A program made the translations under genes and the position numbers. The notes beneath the pieces are model-generated. The model did not search any database, had not been told where the DNA came from, and saw only the letters and a list, made by a program, of their open reading frames with translations. A stretch of 64,000 nucleotides of DNA, taken from positions 205,305 through 269,304 of the forward strand of contig PBLF01000021.1 of the NCBI GenBank assembly GCA_002722295.1, in the 5' to 3' direction. Below, one piece after another: positions 1 through 8,905 of the stretch (position 1 is its first letter; each line of letters begins with the position of its first letter). The DNA comes from Stappia sp. Its GTDB lineage: Bacteria > Pseudomonadota > Alphaproteobacteria > Rhizobiales > Stappiaceae.

Positions 1-1161
1 CTCCACGACCAGTGCGCCGCCCGCGTCGATCAGCGGCGTGTAGATGTCCTGGAGATTGAACACATGCGGCCCCGTCAGGATCGCGGTGGACAGTCTGGCC
101 GCCTCGAGAGGGTTCTGGCCGCCTTCAGGCACCAGTGACTTGCCGATGAAGGCGACGGGAGCGAGCCTGTAGAACAGTCCGAGTTCACCGATCGTATCGG
201 CCAGATAGATCTGGGTGCCCGCGTCCGGGATCTCGCCCGCGCTGCGGCGCGCGACGCGAAGGCCGCGCGCGGAAAGGTCGTTCGCGATGATCTCGCCGCG
301 CTCGGGATGGCGCGGAACGACAATGGTCAGAAGGTCCGCGAGGCCCCTTGCCTCAAGGGTCTCGTGCACGCTGGCGGCAATCGTCTCCTCGCCCTCGTGC
401 GTGCTGGCGGCAAGCCAGCGCGGACGTGAGCCGAGAGCGGACCGCAGCCCCTCGAGGGCGTGCGGATCGGCGGCAAGCTTCTGGCTGTCGTACTTGAGGT
501 TTCCGCTGACCTCGACGCGTGGCACGCCGAAGCCGGCAAGGCGCTCCGCGTCGGCCTGCGTCTGGGCAAGGCAAAGCGTGAGGCGTGAAAAGATCCGGCG
601 TGCCACGAAGGGCACCTTGTTCCAGCCCGCGCGCGTGCGTTCCGACATGGTCGCGCTGGCGATGACAAGCGGAATGCCGCGCGCATGAAGCAGGTGGATC
701 GTTGTCGGCCAGATTTCCGATTCCAGCGTGATCGCCAGGTCGGGGCGCCAGTGGTCGAGGAAACGGGAGATGTTTCCCGGCGTGTCGTAGGGCACGAACT
801 GGTGCAGAACGCCGGGCCGCCGCTGGCTGGCGGCGATGCGGGCCGACGTCACCGTTCCGGTCGTGAGAAGCACGGTGACACCGGTTTCCGCCAGAGAGGC
901 TATGAGCGCCTGCGCGGCGTTCATCTCACCGACACTCGCCGCATGCAGCCAGACAAGCGGTCCGTCCGGACGCGCCAGGGAGGCGCGGCCGAACCGTTCG
1001 CCGCGGCGTGCCGGGTCCTCCTTGCCGCGTCGCATCCGCCGCGCGTGCAGCAGGGGAAGCAGCGGCGTCACGAGGCGCCCGAAAAGACGGTATCCGGCAA
1101 GAAGCGTCTCGCCGGCGATCCGCGAGAAAATGCGCTCGCTCGTGGGACGGGCACCGCTCAT
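1..1161 (-). CDS. waaA: 3-deoxy-D-manno-octulosonic acid (Kdo) transferase, partial at its 3' end
   Basis: Adds Kdo from CMP-Kdo to lipid IV-A at the inner membrane, an essential step in building the LPS core. The 387 codons seen start MSGARPTSERIFSRI and include the family hallmarks WLHAASVGEMNA (glycosyltransferase N-domain), ITLESEIWP, NLKYD and the GGQNPLEAA nucleotide-sugar motif near the window edge. Family members are about 420-435 residues, so roughly the last 40-45 codons lie outside the window. The ATG overlaps the TGA of the upstream acyltransferase gene by four bases (ATGA), which implies translational coupling within one lipid A/LPS operon. Confidence 0.95.
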   Translation of the reverse strand, partial: MSGARPTSERIFSRIAGETLLAGYRLFGRLVTPLLPLLHARRMRRGKEDPARRGERFGRASLARPDGPLVWLHAASVGEMNAAQALIASLAETGVTVLLTTGTVTSARIAASQRRPGVLHQFVPYDTPGNISRFLDHWRPDLAITLESEIWPTTIHLLHARGIPLVIASATMSERTRAGWNKVPFVARRIFSRLTLCLAQTQADAERLAGFGVPRVEVSGNLKYDSQKLAADPHALEGLRSALGSRPRWLAASTHEGEETIAASVHETLEARGLADLLTIVVPRHPERGEIIANDLSARGLRVARRSAGEIPDAGTQIYLADTIGELGLFYRLAPVAFIGKSLVPEGGQNPLEAARLSTAILTGPHVFNLQDIYTPLIDAGGALVVE

Positions 1162-1880
1162 GAGGGAGCCGTTTCGAGCGCTCCGGGAAGCGGCTCGCCG
1201 TCCGCGAGGGCACGGGCGCGTTCCGTTGCCCGGTCGAGGCTGCGCTGCAGGGCCTGCCGGGCCTCTTCCATTGCCGCCTCGTCGGCATCGCGCGGTACGT
1301 AGACGAGTTCGCCGAGCGACAGCGCCATGCGGCTGAACGGCAGGTTGATCGTCGCCCTGTCCCAGGTGGAAAGGTCGATACGCCGGCTCGTGGTCATGGC
1401 GAGAGGCATGATCGGGCGACCGGAATAGCGCGCGAGCTGGATGATACCCGATCCGACGACACGTCCGACCTTGGGAACGTCGGCGGTCATGGAGGCGCTC
1501 GCGCCTTGCTTCAGGACACGCAGCAGTTCGATGAAGCCGCGTGCCCCGCCGCGCTTGGCGATCTGGTGTGCGCGGTGGGCGCCGGAGGCGCGGACGATGC
1601 CCATGCCCAGCTTGCGGGCCGCAATGGCGTTGATTTCGCCGTCCGCGGATTTGGAGATCATCACCCGGACATCATGGGTCTCGGGCCGTGCGAAAGGCAC
1701 GAGAAAATGCTGCCCGTGCCACATGGTCACGATGGCCGGCAGGTCGGGGAGAACCCGCTCACCGAAGTCGGGCGGATCGAGAACGAGCGTGCTCGTTGCG
1801 CGAACCGTCTTCAGATACGCGGCGAGTCCGTTCCCGATCAGCTTCTGGACGATAGGGCTGCGTCCGGCGCGCTTCAGCAT
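1158..1880 (-). CDS. DUF374-family lysophospholipid acyltransferase-like protein
   Basis: A 240-residue protein of the DUF374 branch of the lysophospholipid acyltransferase superfamily. Visible features are the catalytic-histidine region TMWHGQHFLVPF (about residue 54), the SADGE motif (about residue 80) and the TADVPKVGRVVGSGI segment typical of the family. These proteins lie beside waaA in many alphaproteobacteria and are thought to act at the inner membrane in lipid A or phospholipid acylation; the exact substrate is not known from sequence. It lies between DUF4170 and waaA on the same strand, and its stop overlaps the waaA start. Confidence 0.85.
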   Translation of the reverse strand: MLKRAGRSPIVQKLIGNGLAAYLKTVRATSTLVLDPPDFGERVLPDLPAIVTMWHGQHFLVPFARPETHDVRVMISKSADGEINAIAARKLGMGIVRASGAHRAHQIAKRGGARGFIELLRVLKQGASASMTADVPKVGRVVGSGIIQLARYSGRPIMPLAMTTSRRIDLSTWDRATINLPFSRMALSLGELVYVPRDADEAAMEEARQALQRSLDRATERARALADGEPLPGALETAPS

Positions 1881-1934
1881 GGCCGGCCCCGGCGCGGGGG
1901 CGCGGCGAGCCGCGGAGCCCGGAAATCAGACGGG

Positions 1935-2177
1935 TCAGTTATCGTCGCTCTCCGGGTCCAGGAGCCGGTGCATGTGGACGATGAAGTAGCGCATCCGGGC
2001 GTTGTCGACCGACTGCTGCGCCTTCTGCTTCCACACCTTGTAGGCGCTGGCGTAGTTCGGGTAGATGCCGACGATGTCGAGGGCGTCGAGATCGGCAAAC
2101 GTATTGCCGTCGATCTTCTCGAGTTCACCGCCGAACACGAGGTGGAGCAACTGCTTGCCGGGTGCTGCATCGGTCAT
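1935..2177 (-). CDS. DUF4170 domain protein
   Basis: An 80-residue soluble protein beginning MTDAAPGKQLLHLVFGGEL and matching the small alphaproteobacterial DUF4170 family, recognised by the GIYPNYASAYKVWKQKAQ core and the YFIVHMHRLLDPE tail. It has no signal peptide, membrane segment or catalytic motif, and its function is unknown. It sits upstream of the DUF374 acyltransferase gene on the same strand, as is usual for this family in Hyphomicrobiales, so it probably belongs to the lipid A gene set. Confidence 0.85.
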   Translation of the reverse strand: MTDAAPGKQLLHLVFGGELEKIDGNTFADLDALDIVGIYPNYASAYKVWKQKAQQSVDNARMRYFIVHMHRLLDPESDDN

Positions 2178-2288
2178 GGTCTGTCTCCGGGTGTGCCTGC
2201 GCGCACGTCGCTTGTACCGGGCCGGCCAGTGGTCGGCGCATTCTCTTGCCTGTAGCCGCAGACCCGAGCGAGGGATCGTCCGGCGGCT

Positions 2289-3086
2289 TCAGCCGGGATC
2301 GGCCAGAAGAACGCGCAACGGATCGACCAGCGCGGGCGGTCCGGCGAGAAGGGCCGGATGGCGGACGCTTGGCCGGTTGTAGGCGAGCGGCGTGCCGCTC
2401 ATGTCCTCCAGCCGTCCGCCCGCTTCCTGCACCAAAAGATCGGCCGCCGCAAGATCCCAGTCGCACGCATTCTCGCGGGCGACGGCGACATCCACGCGGC
2501 CTGCCGCGACCATGGCCAGCCTCAGCGCCAGGGAGGGCACATATCCGATACGCGCCAGTCCGTGGCCCTCAAGCTTCGTCCCGTCGCTCAGGGTTCGCGG
2601 ACCGGCCAGACTGGAGCCCTGAAGCGCCGTACGCCGCGAGATGGCGGCGGATTGGCCGTTAAGGGTCGTGCCCGAACCAAGCGTCGCGCGGTAGAGGTCG
2701 CCGTTGACGGGACGGTAGACGACCGCCGAAACCGGCCTGCCATCCTCCACCACCGCGAGCGCGACCGTCCATTCGTCGGAGCCGGCGAGAAAGCCGCGCG
2801 TGCCGTCGATCGGATCGACCACGAAGCTGCGCCTCTTTTCCAGCCGGATGCGATCGTCGGCGGTTTCCTCCGACAGCCAGCCATAGCCGGGGCGCGCGGC
2901 CCGCAGCAGCTCTTCAAGATGCCGGTCCACGGCAATGTCGGCTTCCGAGACGGGAGAGTCGTTCTCCTTGGTCCAGCGACGCGGATCCTTGCGGAAGAAG
3001 GTCAGGGCGATTTCGCCCGCGGCCCGCGCGGCTTCGGTCAGAAGATCGGTATCGTCCCGGTCGGTCTGTGCGTCACGAACCGGCAA
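2289..3086 (-). CDS. cysQ: inositol monophosphatase family protein, 3'(2'),5'-bisphosphate nucleotidase (CysQ-like)
   Basis: A 265-residue Mg-dependent phosphatase of the inositol-monophosphatase fold. The metal-binding motifs are present: LSEETADD (about residue 73), VVDPIDGTRGF (about residue 92) and CDWDLAAADLLVQEAGG near residue 210. CysQ members hydrolyse PAP, the by-product of sulfate activation; a broader sugar-phosphate or inositol-phosphate role is possible. The start is a TTG at 3086 within the end of pmbA (14-base overlap), preceded by AAGGAC; no in-frame ATG is available nearby. The overlap suggests co-transcription with pmbA. Confidence 0.85.
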   Translation of the reverse strand: MPVRDAQTDRDDTDLLTEAARAAGEIALTFFRKDPRRWTKENDSPVSEADIAVDRHLEELLRAARPGYGWLSEETADDRIRLEKRRSFVVDPIDGTRGFLAGSDEWTVALAVVEDGRPVSAVVYRPVNGDLYRATLGSGTTLNGQSAAISRRTALQGSSLAGPRTLSDGTKLEGHGLARIGYVPSLALRLAMVAAGRVDVAVARENACDWDLAAADLLVQEAGGRLEDMSGTPLAYNRPSVRHPALLAGPPALVDPLRVLLADPG

Positions 3087-4419
3087 TGGCCATGTCCTTC
3101 ACCAGAACGCTCGGCACGCGGAGCGCGGAACGCGTGTCGAGATCGTTCGCCGGCTCCAGCGAGGCGAACATGTCGACCAGATTGCCGGCCAGCGTGATCT
3201 CGCTCACCGGATAGGCGATTGCGCCGTCCTCGATCCAGAACCCTGAGGCGCCACGCGAATAGTCGCCGGTCACGCCGTTGACGCCGTGGCCGATCAGGTC
3301 GGTGACGAGCAGGCCGGTCCCGATCTCCGCCAGCATCTCCTCGCGCGAGCGCGTGCCCGGGCGCAGGGTGAGATTGGTGGGCGAGGGGCTGGTGCCCGCC
3401 CCGCTGCGCGCCGCGCGGCCGTTGGAGGTCAGGCCCAGCTCGCGCGCGCAGGCGCCATCGAGAAGCCACTGCGTCAAACGCCCTTCCTCCACGAGCCGCA
3501 GCGGCCAGGCCGCACGGCCCTCGCCATCGAAGGGCCGGCTCGCGGGGCCGCGCCGGATGGTCGGGTCGTCGTCGATGGTGATCGTGGGGGAAAAGACCGC
3601 TTCCCCGAGCCGGTCCTTCAGGAAGCTGGTGCCGCGCGTGATGCCCGCACCGTTGATCGCCCCGGCGAAATGTCCAAGCAATGTGCGCGCGGTGCGCGGT
3701 TCGTAGATGACGTGCGCCCGCTGGCTGGAGAGCTTGCGCGGGTTGACGCGCGCCGCGGCCCGTTCTCCGGCGCGCCTGCCGATGGCGTCCGCCGCCTCGA
3801 GATCCTCCAGGAACGCCCGCCCGTCATGATCGTAGTCGCGTTCCATCGCGGTGCCCTCGCCGGCGATCGCCGTGGCCGAGACACCGTGGCGGGAGGCAAG
3901 ATAGCCACCGGAAAAGCCGTTGCTGGTCACGAGGACCAGTCCGCTGATGCTCCAGGACGCATGCGCGCCGCCGGACTTGCTGACGCCGGAAACGCCAAGG
4001 GCCGCCGCTTCCGCCGCCCGTGCCCGCTCCACAAGCGCCTCGGCCGCCACGGAGGTCGTGTCGAGCAGCTCCAGGTCGGGAAATGCATCCTTGAGAAGGT
4101 CTTCCTCCGGCGCGAGCCCCGCGTAGGGATCCTCCGGTGCGGCCCTTGCCATGGCGACCGCGCGCTCGGCGAGGCGTTCCCCATCGCCGAAGGCATTGGC
4201 GGACACCGAGGCAACGCGCTTGCCGACGAAGACACGCAAGGTGACGTCGTCTCCTTCCGAGCGGTCGGTCTCTTCCACCGCGCCGTCGCGCACGTCGACA
4301 CCCAGCGACAGGCCGGTCGCTGCGACGACCTCGGCCTCGGACGCACCGGCGCGCCGGGCAAGATCAACGAGGCGGGCCGCGTTTTCGGCAAGACGGGACT
4401 GATCGATCGGCAAGGTCAT
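3073..4419 (-). CDS. pmbA: TldD/PmbA family protein PmbA (TldE)
   Basis: A 448-residue PmbA/TldE subunit. It lacks the HExxxH zinc site seen in its partner TldD, as expected for this subunit. In enterobacteria TldD and TldE form a heterodimeric protease acting on microcin B17 precursor and CcdA; the native substrate in alphaproteobacteria is not established. The ATG at 4419 (MTLPIDQSRLAEN) was preferred over an in-frame upstream ATG at 4533 because its length matches the family and the extra 38 residues are low-complexity. The cognate tldD is also in the window, at 8903-10327. The gene overlaps the downstream cysQ by 14 bases. Confidence 0.9.
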   Translation of the reverse strand: MTLPIDQSRLAENAARLVDLARRAGASEAEVVAATGLSLGVDVRDGAVEETDRSEGDDVTLRVFVGKRVASVSANAFGDGERLAERAVAMARAAPEDPYAGLAPEEDLLKDAFPDLELLDTTSVAAEALVERARAAEAAALGVSGVSKSGGAHASWSISGLVLVTSNGFSGGYLASRHGVSATAIAGEGTAMERDYDHDGRAFLEDLEAADAIGRRAGERAAARVNPRKLSSQRAHVIYEPRTARTLLGHFAGAINGAGITRGTSFLKDRLGEAVFSPTITIDDDPTIRRGPASRPFDGEGRAAWPLRLVEEGRLTQWLLDGACARELGLTSNGRAARSGAGTSPSPTNLTLRPGTRSREEMLAEIGTGLLVTDLIGHGVNGVTGDYSRGASGFWIEDGAIAYPVSEITLAGNLVDMFASLEPANDLDTRSALRVPSVLVKDMAIAGS

Positions 4420-4499
4420 CTGGCGGGAGATCCGGGTTGGGGGAATGTGCGCTGAAACTAGTCGCAGCCGACGCCCCCGGCAAGGAAGGCGTTCGTGGC

Positions 4500-4584
4500 C
4501 GGTCACCATTTGTTTGCCCTGTCCGGTGACCAATCACTAACCCTGGTTGCAGACACCAAAACTTAACCGCGTTCGTTAAGCGGA
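4500..4584. promoter_or_regulatory. inverted repeats between divergent pmbA and DUF6101 genes
   Basis: Two dyads lie in the 222-base divergent intergenic region. GGTCACC near 4500 pairs with GGTGACC near 4524 across about 17 bases. Closer to the DUF6101 gene, TTAACCGCG...CGTTAA (about 4564-4580) has two TTAA half-sites nine bases apart. CtrA boxes use seven-base spacing, so this is not a canonical CtrA site. Protein binding is only inferred. Confidence 0.3.
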
Positions 4585-4641
4585 TCGGGACGCCTGGCTG
4601 CTAGTCTCGAAACCATCAGAGGCCGACAACAAACAGGCCCG

Positions 4642-5268
4642 ATGGAGAGCGAATTGAAGCGTCAAACAGCCTATCAGGATGCCGTCGCACACGGATCGGG
4701 CCGCGCCACGCGGCTCGATCCGGCCGAGATGCCGCATCGCTTCGCCGCCCGGGGCCCTGGCCTCGGGGAGGCGGGGGAGGCCGCATCCCTCGACGTCTAC
4801 ATCGACCGGGTCCAGGTCATCGTGAAACGCCGCCTCGGCGGGCTTCCCCTGACCATGGCCCAACCCGTCAGCGCCTATCTCGGCGTCTTCGCCGAGGTGT
4901 CTCCCGGTGTCGAACCGGGCACTTTCGCCGCCCGCATAGGCCTGCTTCACCGCGACCGCGACCAGTCCATCGAACTGGCACGGGGTGATGCACTGGAAAC
5001 CCTGGCCGCCGACTGGCGGGCCTGGGCGGATGCCCTGGAACTGCCGCTGCTGCTTCTGGAAGCAGACGGTCACGTGACCCGTCTCGACGGTCCCTCGACG
5101 ATGCCGCGCAAGCGCATGACGACGCGTCCGACCGGCGTGACGACCCGCCGCCGGGTTGCGGCGCTGACCGCGCGCCGTCCCCGCTTCCTCAACCGCCGCA
5201 AGGCGGGGCGCGCCTCCGGGACGGCCACCGTCCACGGCGGCGAACGCGAGATCATCGCCCGGCACTGA
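4642..5268 (+). CDS. DUF6101 family protein
   Basis: A 208-residue, Arg-rich cytosolic protein starting MESELKRQTAYQDAVAHGSG. The conserved-looking core is LDVYIDRVQVIVKRRL, followed by a segment ending WRAWADALELPLLLLEADGHV, and then a basic tail of MPRKRMTTRPTGVTTRRR type. I assign it to DUF6101 from its size, the core motif and its position between pmbA and ubiA, which is typical in Hyphomicrobiales. No function is known. The strongly basic C-terminal third could bind nucleic acid, but that is inference. Confidence 0.65.
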   Translation: MESELKRQTAYQDAVAHGSGRATRLDPAEMPHRFAARGPGLGEAGEAASLDVYIDRVQVIVKRRLGGLPLTMAQPVSAYLGVFAEVSPGVEPGTFAARIGLLHRDRDQSIELARGDALETLAADWRAWADALELPLLLLEADGHVTRLDGPSTMPRKRMTTRPTGVTTRRRVAALTARRPRFLNRRKAGRASGTATVHGGEREIIARH

Positions 5269-5291
5269 AACGCGGATGTGCCGGGCCGCGG

Positions 5292-5319
5292 CCCGCACTC
5301 CTGCGCCCGCACTCCTGCG
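5292..5319. repeat. 14-bp perfect tandem duplication next to the ubiA stop
   Basis: CCCGCACTCCTGCG occurs twice head to tail (5292-5305 and 5306-5319), ending directly at the ubiA stop codon complement (5320-5322). It lies in the short gap between the convergent DUF6101 and ubiA genes. It looks like a slippage duplication and forms no obvious hairpin. Confidence 0.85.
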
Positions 5320-6264
5320 TCAGAGCAGGGCCTGGATGAGCGCGTCGGCGACGAGGCCGGCGAACAGGATCCATCCGAAGCCCGCATTCGAGCGGAAGAG
5401 CTTCAGGCACTGGTCGTTGTCGTCGATGTCGAGCACGACGATCTGGCGTGCGAGATGACCGAAGCCAAGGGCCAGGCCGACGAAGGCGGCCGGACCCGCA
5501 TCCACTCCGAACAGTGCCGCTCCGAAGAGCACCGTCGCCCCGCCATAGAGCAGGGTGAGCGCCGGTTTCGTGTGGCTTCCGAACAGGCGGGCAGTGGAAT
5601 GGACGCCGACGATGGCGTCGTCCTCCTTGTCCTGGTGAGCATAGATCGTGTCATACCCGATCGTCCACAGGATGCCGCCGGCGTAGAAAGCGAAGGCAGG
5701 CCAGGAAAGGCTTCCGAAGGCTGCCGCCCAGCCCATCAGGGCTCCCCACGAGAAGGCCAGCCCCAGGAAGAGCTGCGGCCAGTTGGTCACCCGCTTCATG
5801 AACGGATAGATCGCGACCACCGCAAGCGAGGCAATGCCGAGCAGCACCGTGAAGCGGTTGAACTGGAGCAACACGACAAGACCGACGAGCGCCTGCGCGA
5901 CCAGGAAGAGCTTGGCCTGGAAGGGTGTCACCTGGCCGGACGGCAGTGGGCGCGAGCGGGTACGGGCCACCTTGTCGTCGATATCCTGGTCGACGAGGTC
6001 GTTGTAGGTGCAACCCGCGCCGCGCATGGCGATCGCGCCGATCATGAACAAGACGAGATGCCAGATGTTCGGCACCGCGTGGCCGCCGGCGATTGCCGCG
6101 ATTGCCGCCGACCACCAGCAGGGCCACAGCAGAAGCTGCCAGCCGATTGGCCGTTCCCAACGCGCGAGCCTGGCATAGGGCCTCAGCCATTCGGGAGCAT
6201 GATTGTCGACCCAATGGCCGCGCACCGCGTCCGCGACCTGTCCCCTGATCGTGCCGTCGTTCAT
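5320..6264 (-). CDS. ubiA: 4-hydroxybenzoate polyprenyltransferase
   Basis: A 314-residue integral membrane prenyltransferase that attaches the polyprenyl tail to 4-hydroxybenzoate in ubiquinone synthesis. The first Asp-rich motif is visible as [20 protein letters not shown]; the second is around [21 protein letters not shown]. About eight hydrophobic segments follow, as expected. The ATG at 6264 ([16 protein letters not shown]) was chosen because it fits the family length; the upstream extension to 6612 is basic, low-complexity sequence. It is divergent from purD and convergent with the DUF6101 gene. Confidence 0.95.
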   Translation of the reverse strand: MNDGTIRGQVADAVRGHWVDNHAPEWLRPYARLARWERPIGWQLLLWPCWWSAAIAAIAGGHAVPNIWHLVLFMIGAIAMRGAGCTYNDLVDQDIDDKVARTRSRPLPSGQVTPFQAKLFLVAQALVGLVVLLQFNRFTVLLGIASLAVVAIYPFMKRVTNWPQLFLGLAFSWGALMGWAAAFGSLSWPAFAFYAGGILWTIGYDTIYAHQDKEDDAIVGVHSTARLFGSHTKPALTLLYGGATVLFGAALFGVDAGPAAFVGLALGFGHLARQIVVLDIDDNDQCLKLFRSNAGFGWILFAGLVADALIQALL

Positions 6265-6481
6265 CACTGTTCCAAGCCGGTTTGAAGCATGTGAACGTGA
6301 TAGCGGCTTTGCACGCCCGATGAAAGGGTGGGCGCAAGGCAAGGGCGGGGCTTGTCTCCCGCTCCCTTGCGCTGTACGACCCGCGCGACGGTCGTCCGCG
6401 CTGGGTCGCGGGCTGGCCGCGGATGAGCAACGGGCGCGCCTTTTCGGCCCGCCGCACACGAGCACGGGGCGCGCGAAGGCC

Positions 6482-7750
6482 ATGAACATTCTCCTGATCG
6501 GTTCCGGCGGACGCGAACATGCCCTTGCCTGGGCCCTGGCGCGCTCGCCGCGTACGGAAACCCTGTATGTCGCGCCCGGCAATGCCGGCATCGCCGCCGA
6601 GGCGACCTGCATCGCGCTCGATGTGTCCGATCATTCGGCGGTCATTACCTTCTGTCGCGATCATGACATTGAACTGGTTGTCGTCGGTCCCGAGGCCCCG
6701 CTGGTGGATGGCCTCGCCGACAGCCTGAAAACGGCGGGCATCAAGGTGTTCGGCCCGAGCGCCGCCGCCGCCCGGCTGGAAGGCTCCAAGGGCTTCACCA
6801 AGGATCTTTGCGCGCGCGCAGGAATTCCCACGGCCGCCTACGGGCGCTTTGCCGATGCCGCCAGCGCGCGGGCGCATGTGGAGGCCAATGGCGCGCCCAT
6901 CGTCGTGAAGGCGGACGGCCTTGCCGCCGGCAAGGGCGTCGTCGTCGCGATGACCCGGGACGAGGCTTTCGAGGCCATCGATGCGTGCTTCGAGGGCGAG
7001 TTCGGTGCCGCCGGTGCCGAAGTGGTCGTGGAAGCCTTCCTTCAGGGCGAGGAGGCGAGCCTCTTCGTGATCTGCGACGGCAGGACCGGTCTCGCGCTTG
7101 CCACGGCCCAGGACCACAAGCGGGTCGGCGATGGCGACACCGGTCCCAACACAGGCGGCATGGGGGCCTATTCTCCAGCACCCGTCATGACGGACGAACT
7201 GACCCGGCAGGCCATGGACGAGATCATCCGTCCCACCATCGACACGCTGGCCGCCGACGGCACGCCTTTCGTCGGGGTGCTTTATGCCGGGCTCATGATC
7301 ACCGACAAGGGGCCCGAGCTCATCGAGTACAATGTCCGCTTCGGCGACCCCGAGTGCCAGGTTCTGATGATGCGGCTGGAGAGCGATCTCGTGGATCTTC
7401 TGGAGGCCGCCTGCGACGGGCATCTCGACGAGGCGAAGGCGGTCTGGCGTGACGAGGTGGCCCTGACGGTCGTTCTCGCCGCAAGGGGCTATCCGGGAAC
7501 CTATGAGAAGGGCACCGAGATCCGGGGGCTCGCGGACCTCGAGGACGATCCGCTTCTCAAGGTGTTTCACGCGGGCACCCGCTCGCAGGAAGACAGGATC
7601 CTTGCGAACGGCGGCCGCGTCCTCAATGTCACAGCTCTCGGAAGCAGCGTCGCGGAGGCACAGGCCCGCGCTTATGCGGCGGTTGGCCGCATCGACTGGC
7701 CGGAAGGGTTTTGCCGGACCGATATCGGCTGGCGTGCCCTGAAACGCTGA
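6482..7750 (+). CDS. purD: phosphoribosylamine--glycine ligase
   Basis: A 422-residue ATP-grasp enzyme catalysing the second step of purine synthesis (phosphoribosylamine + glycine + ATP to GAR). Visible motifs are the N-terminal [17 protein letters not shown], the ATP-grasp stretch [16 protein letters not shown] (about residue 142), [14 protein letters not shown], and [15 protein letters not shown] with metal ligands. The ATG at 6482 gives the usual family length; in-frame sequence upstream of it is non-conserved. A 217-base gap separates it from divergent ubiA. Confidence 0.97.
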   Translation: MNILLIGSGGREHALAWALARSPRTETLYVAPGNAGIAAEATCIALDVSDHSAVITFCRDHDIELVVVGPEAPLVDGLADSLKTAGIKVFGPSAAAARLEGSKGFTKDLCARAGIPTAAYGRFADAASARAHVEANGAPIVVKADGLAAGKGVVVAMTRDEAFEAIDACFEGEFGAAGAEVVVEAFLQGEEASLFVICDGRTGLALATAQDHKRVGDGDTGPNTGGMGAYSPAPVMTDELTRQAMDEIIRPTIDTLAADGTPFVGVLYAGLMITDKGPELIEYNVRFGDPECQVLMMRLESDLVDLLEAACDGHLDEAKAVWRDEVALTVVLAARGYPGTYEKGTEIRGLADLEDDPLLKVFHAGTRSQEDRILANGGRVLNVTALGSSVAEAQARAYAAVGRIDWPEGFCRTDIGWRALKR

Positions 7751-7906
7751 TCCCGCCGTGTGTTTCGCAACGTTTCCCGACAGGCCAGGGCGGGGCCAGC
7801 GGTGCCTGCCCTTGTGGCTATTGTCACCTTGAGAAACAACGCATAATCCAGCATTCTTCGCGGCGTGTTGCTCCCCCCGGCGATGCAAAAGCGCGCGATT
7901 CCGCGG

Positions 7907-7930
7907 CACGGGGAGGCGCACGGGGAGGCG
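7907..7930. repeat. 12-bp tandem repeat upstream of the dehalogenase gene
   Basis: CACGGGGAGGCG is present twice in perfect tandem (7907-7918, 7919-7930), followed by a degenerate third unit that merges into the purine-rich ribosome-binding region GGGGGGAAG before the ATG at 7949. It could influence translation, but no function is evident. Confidence 0.7.
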
Positions 7931-7948
7931 CGCGGGGGGAAGCGTGGG

Positions 7949-8863
7949 ATGCTGAATACAGAGCGGGACTTGTTTCCGGGGTTCGAGGAACGGACCCTGG
8001 CCGGGGACGGGGTGGAGATCCATTGCCGTATCGGGGGCAGCGGTCCACCGCTTCTGCTGCTGCACGGTTACCCGCAAACACATGCCATGTGGCATCCGGT
8101 CGCCGGCGATCTCGCCCGTTGTTTCACGGTCGTCATCGCCGACCTTCGCGGCTACGGCCGTTCCGGTGCCCCGGAAGGGGACGCGGACCACATGCTTTAC
8201 TCAAAGCGGCAGATGGCGCGCGACATGATCGTGGTGATGCGCGCGCTCGGTCATGAGCGTTTCGCGGTTGCCGGGCATGACAGGGGAGGCCGTGTGGCCT
8301 ACCGGATGGCGTTCGACCATCCCGACAGCGTTACCCGCCTCGCGGTCCTGGATATCCTGCCGACCTACGACTACTGGCAGAACATGGACTGGCGCTATGC
8401 CATGGCGATCTACCACTGGCTCTTCCTGGCCCAGCCGAAGCCCCTGCCCGAACGCCTGATCGCCGGTGCGCCGGACTTCTATCTCGACTACACGCTGGCG
8501 AGTTGGACGGCGACGAAGGATCTCTCGGCTTTCGATCCGGATGCGCTCGCCGAGTATCGGGCCTCCTTCCGGCAGGAAGCCCGCCAGCACGCCGCCTGCG
8601 AGGACTACCGCGCGGGGGCGACCATCGACATGGACCTGGACACCCGCGACCGAGAGGCCGGGCGTCGCATCGCCTGTCCGCTTCTGGTGATCTACGGCGC
8701 GGCCGGTCTTGCCGGCAAGACGGCAACACCGCTCGACACCTGGTCGACCTGGGGCGACGACGTGAGTGGCGCGCCCGTCGATGCGGGGCATTTCATGGTC
8801 GAGGAAAATCCGGCCGAGACGCTGCGCGTGTTGCTCTCGTTCCTGTGCGAGGGCGTCTGCTGA
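7949..8863 (+). CDS. alpha/beta hydrolase, fluoroacetate/haloacetate dehalogenase type
   Basis: A 304-residue alpha/beta hydrolase closely resembling fluoroacetate dehalogenases, which hydrolyse the C-F bond of fluoroacetate to glycolate. Residues established for that family are all in place: nucleophile D111 in AGHDRGGRVAYR, carboxylate-binding R112 and R115, acid D135 in LAVLDILPTY, halide-site H156-W157 in IYHWLFLAQP, Y220 in CEDYRAGA, and catalytic H281 in AGHFMVEE. The oxyanion-hole segment LLLHGYPQTH is also seen. ATG 7949 follows a strong GGGGGGAAG ribosome-binding site; the longer in-frame start at 7865 covers repeat sequence. It could also act on other haloacids or serve as an epoxide hydrolase, but the D-R-x-x-R and H-W pairs favour haloacetate. 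It is convergent with tldD. Confidence 0.85.
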   Translation: MLNTERDLFPGFEERTLAGDGVEIHCRIGGSGPPLLLLHGYPQTHAMWHPVAGDLARCFTVVIADLRGYGRSGAPEGDADHMLYSKRQMARDMIVVMRALGHERFAVAGHDRGGRVAYRMAFDHPDSVTRLAVLDILPTYDYWQNMDWRYAMAIYHWLFLAQPKPLPERLIAGAPDFYLDYTLASWTATKDLSAFDPDALAEYRASFRQEARQHAACEDYRAGATIDMDLDTRDREAGRRIACPLLVIYGAAGLAGKTATPLDTWSTWGDDVSGAPVDAGHFMVEENPAETLRVLLSFLCEGVC

Positions 8864-8890
8864 AATCTGCTGGAGGGCAGGGAGCCGCGA

Positions 8891-8905
8891 TGGGGCCACA
8901 CCCTA
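8891..8905 (-). repeat. stop-codon repeat motif, copy at the tldD 3' end
   Basis: Read on the minus strand, the tldD stop and following bases are TAGGGTGTGGCCCCA. The same 15 bases occur exactly at the maeB stop (63857-63871), and shorter versions at three other gene ends in the window. Confidence 0.7.

Noticed and set aside
4564..4580. CtrA box upstream of the DUF6101 gene
   Set aside because: The two TTAA half-sites are nine bases apart rather than seven, so it is kept only as an inverted repeat.
5651..8191. 846-codon minus-strand open frame across ubiA, purD and the dehalogenase gene
   Set aside because: Antisense to purD and in a different frame from ubiA; the translation shows no domain and the known genes explain the region.
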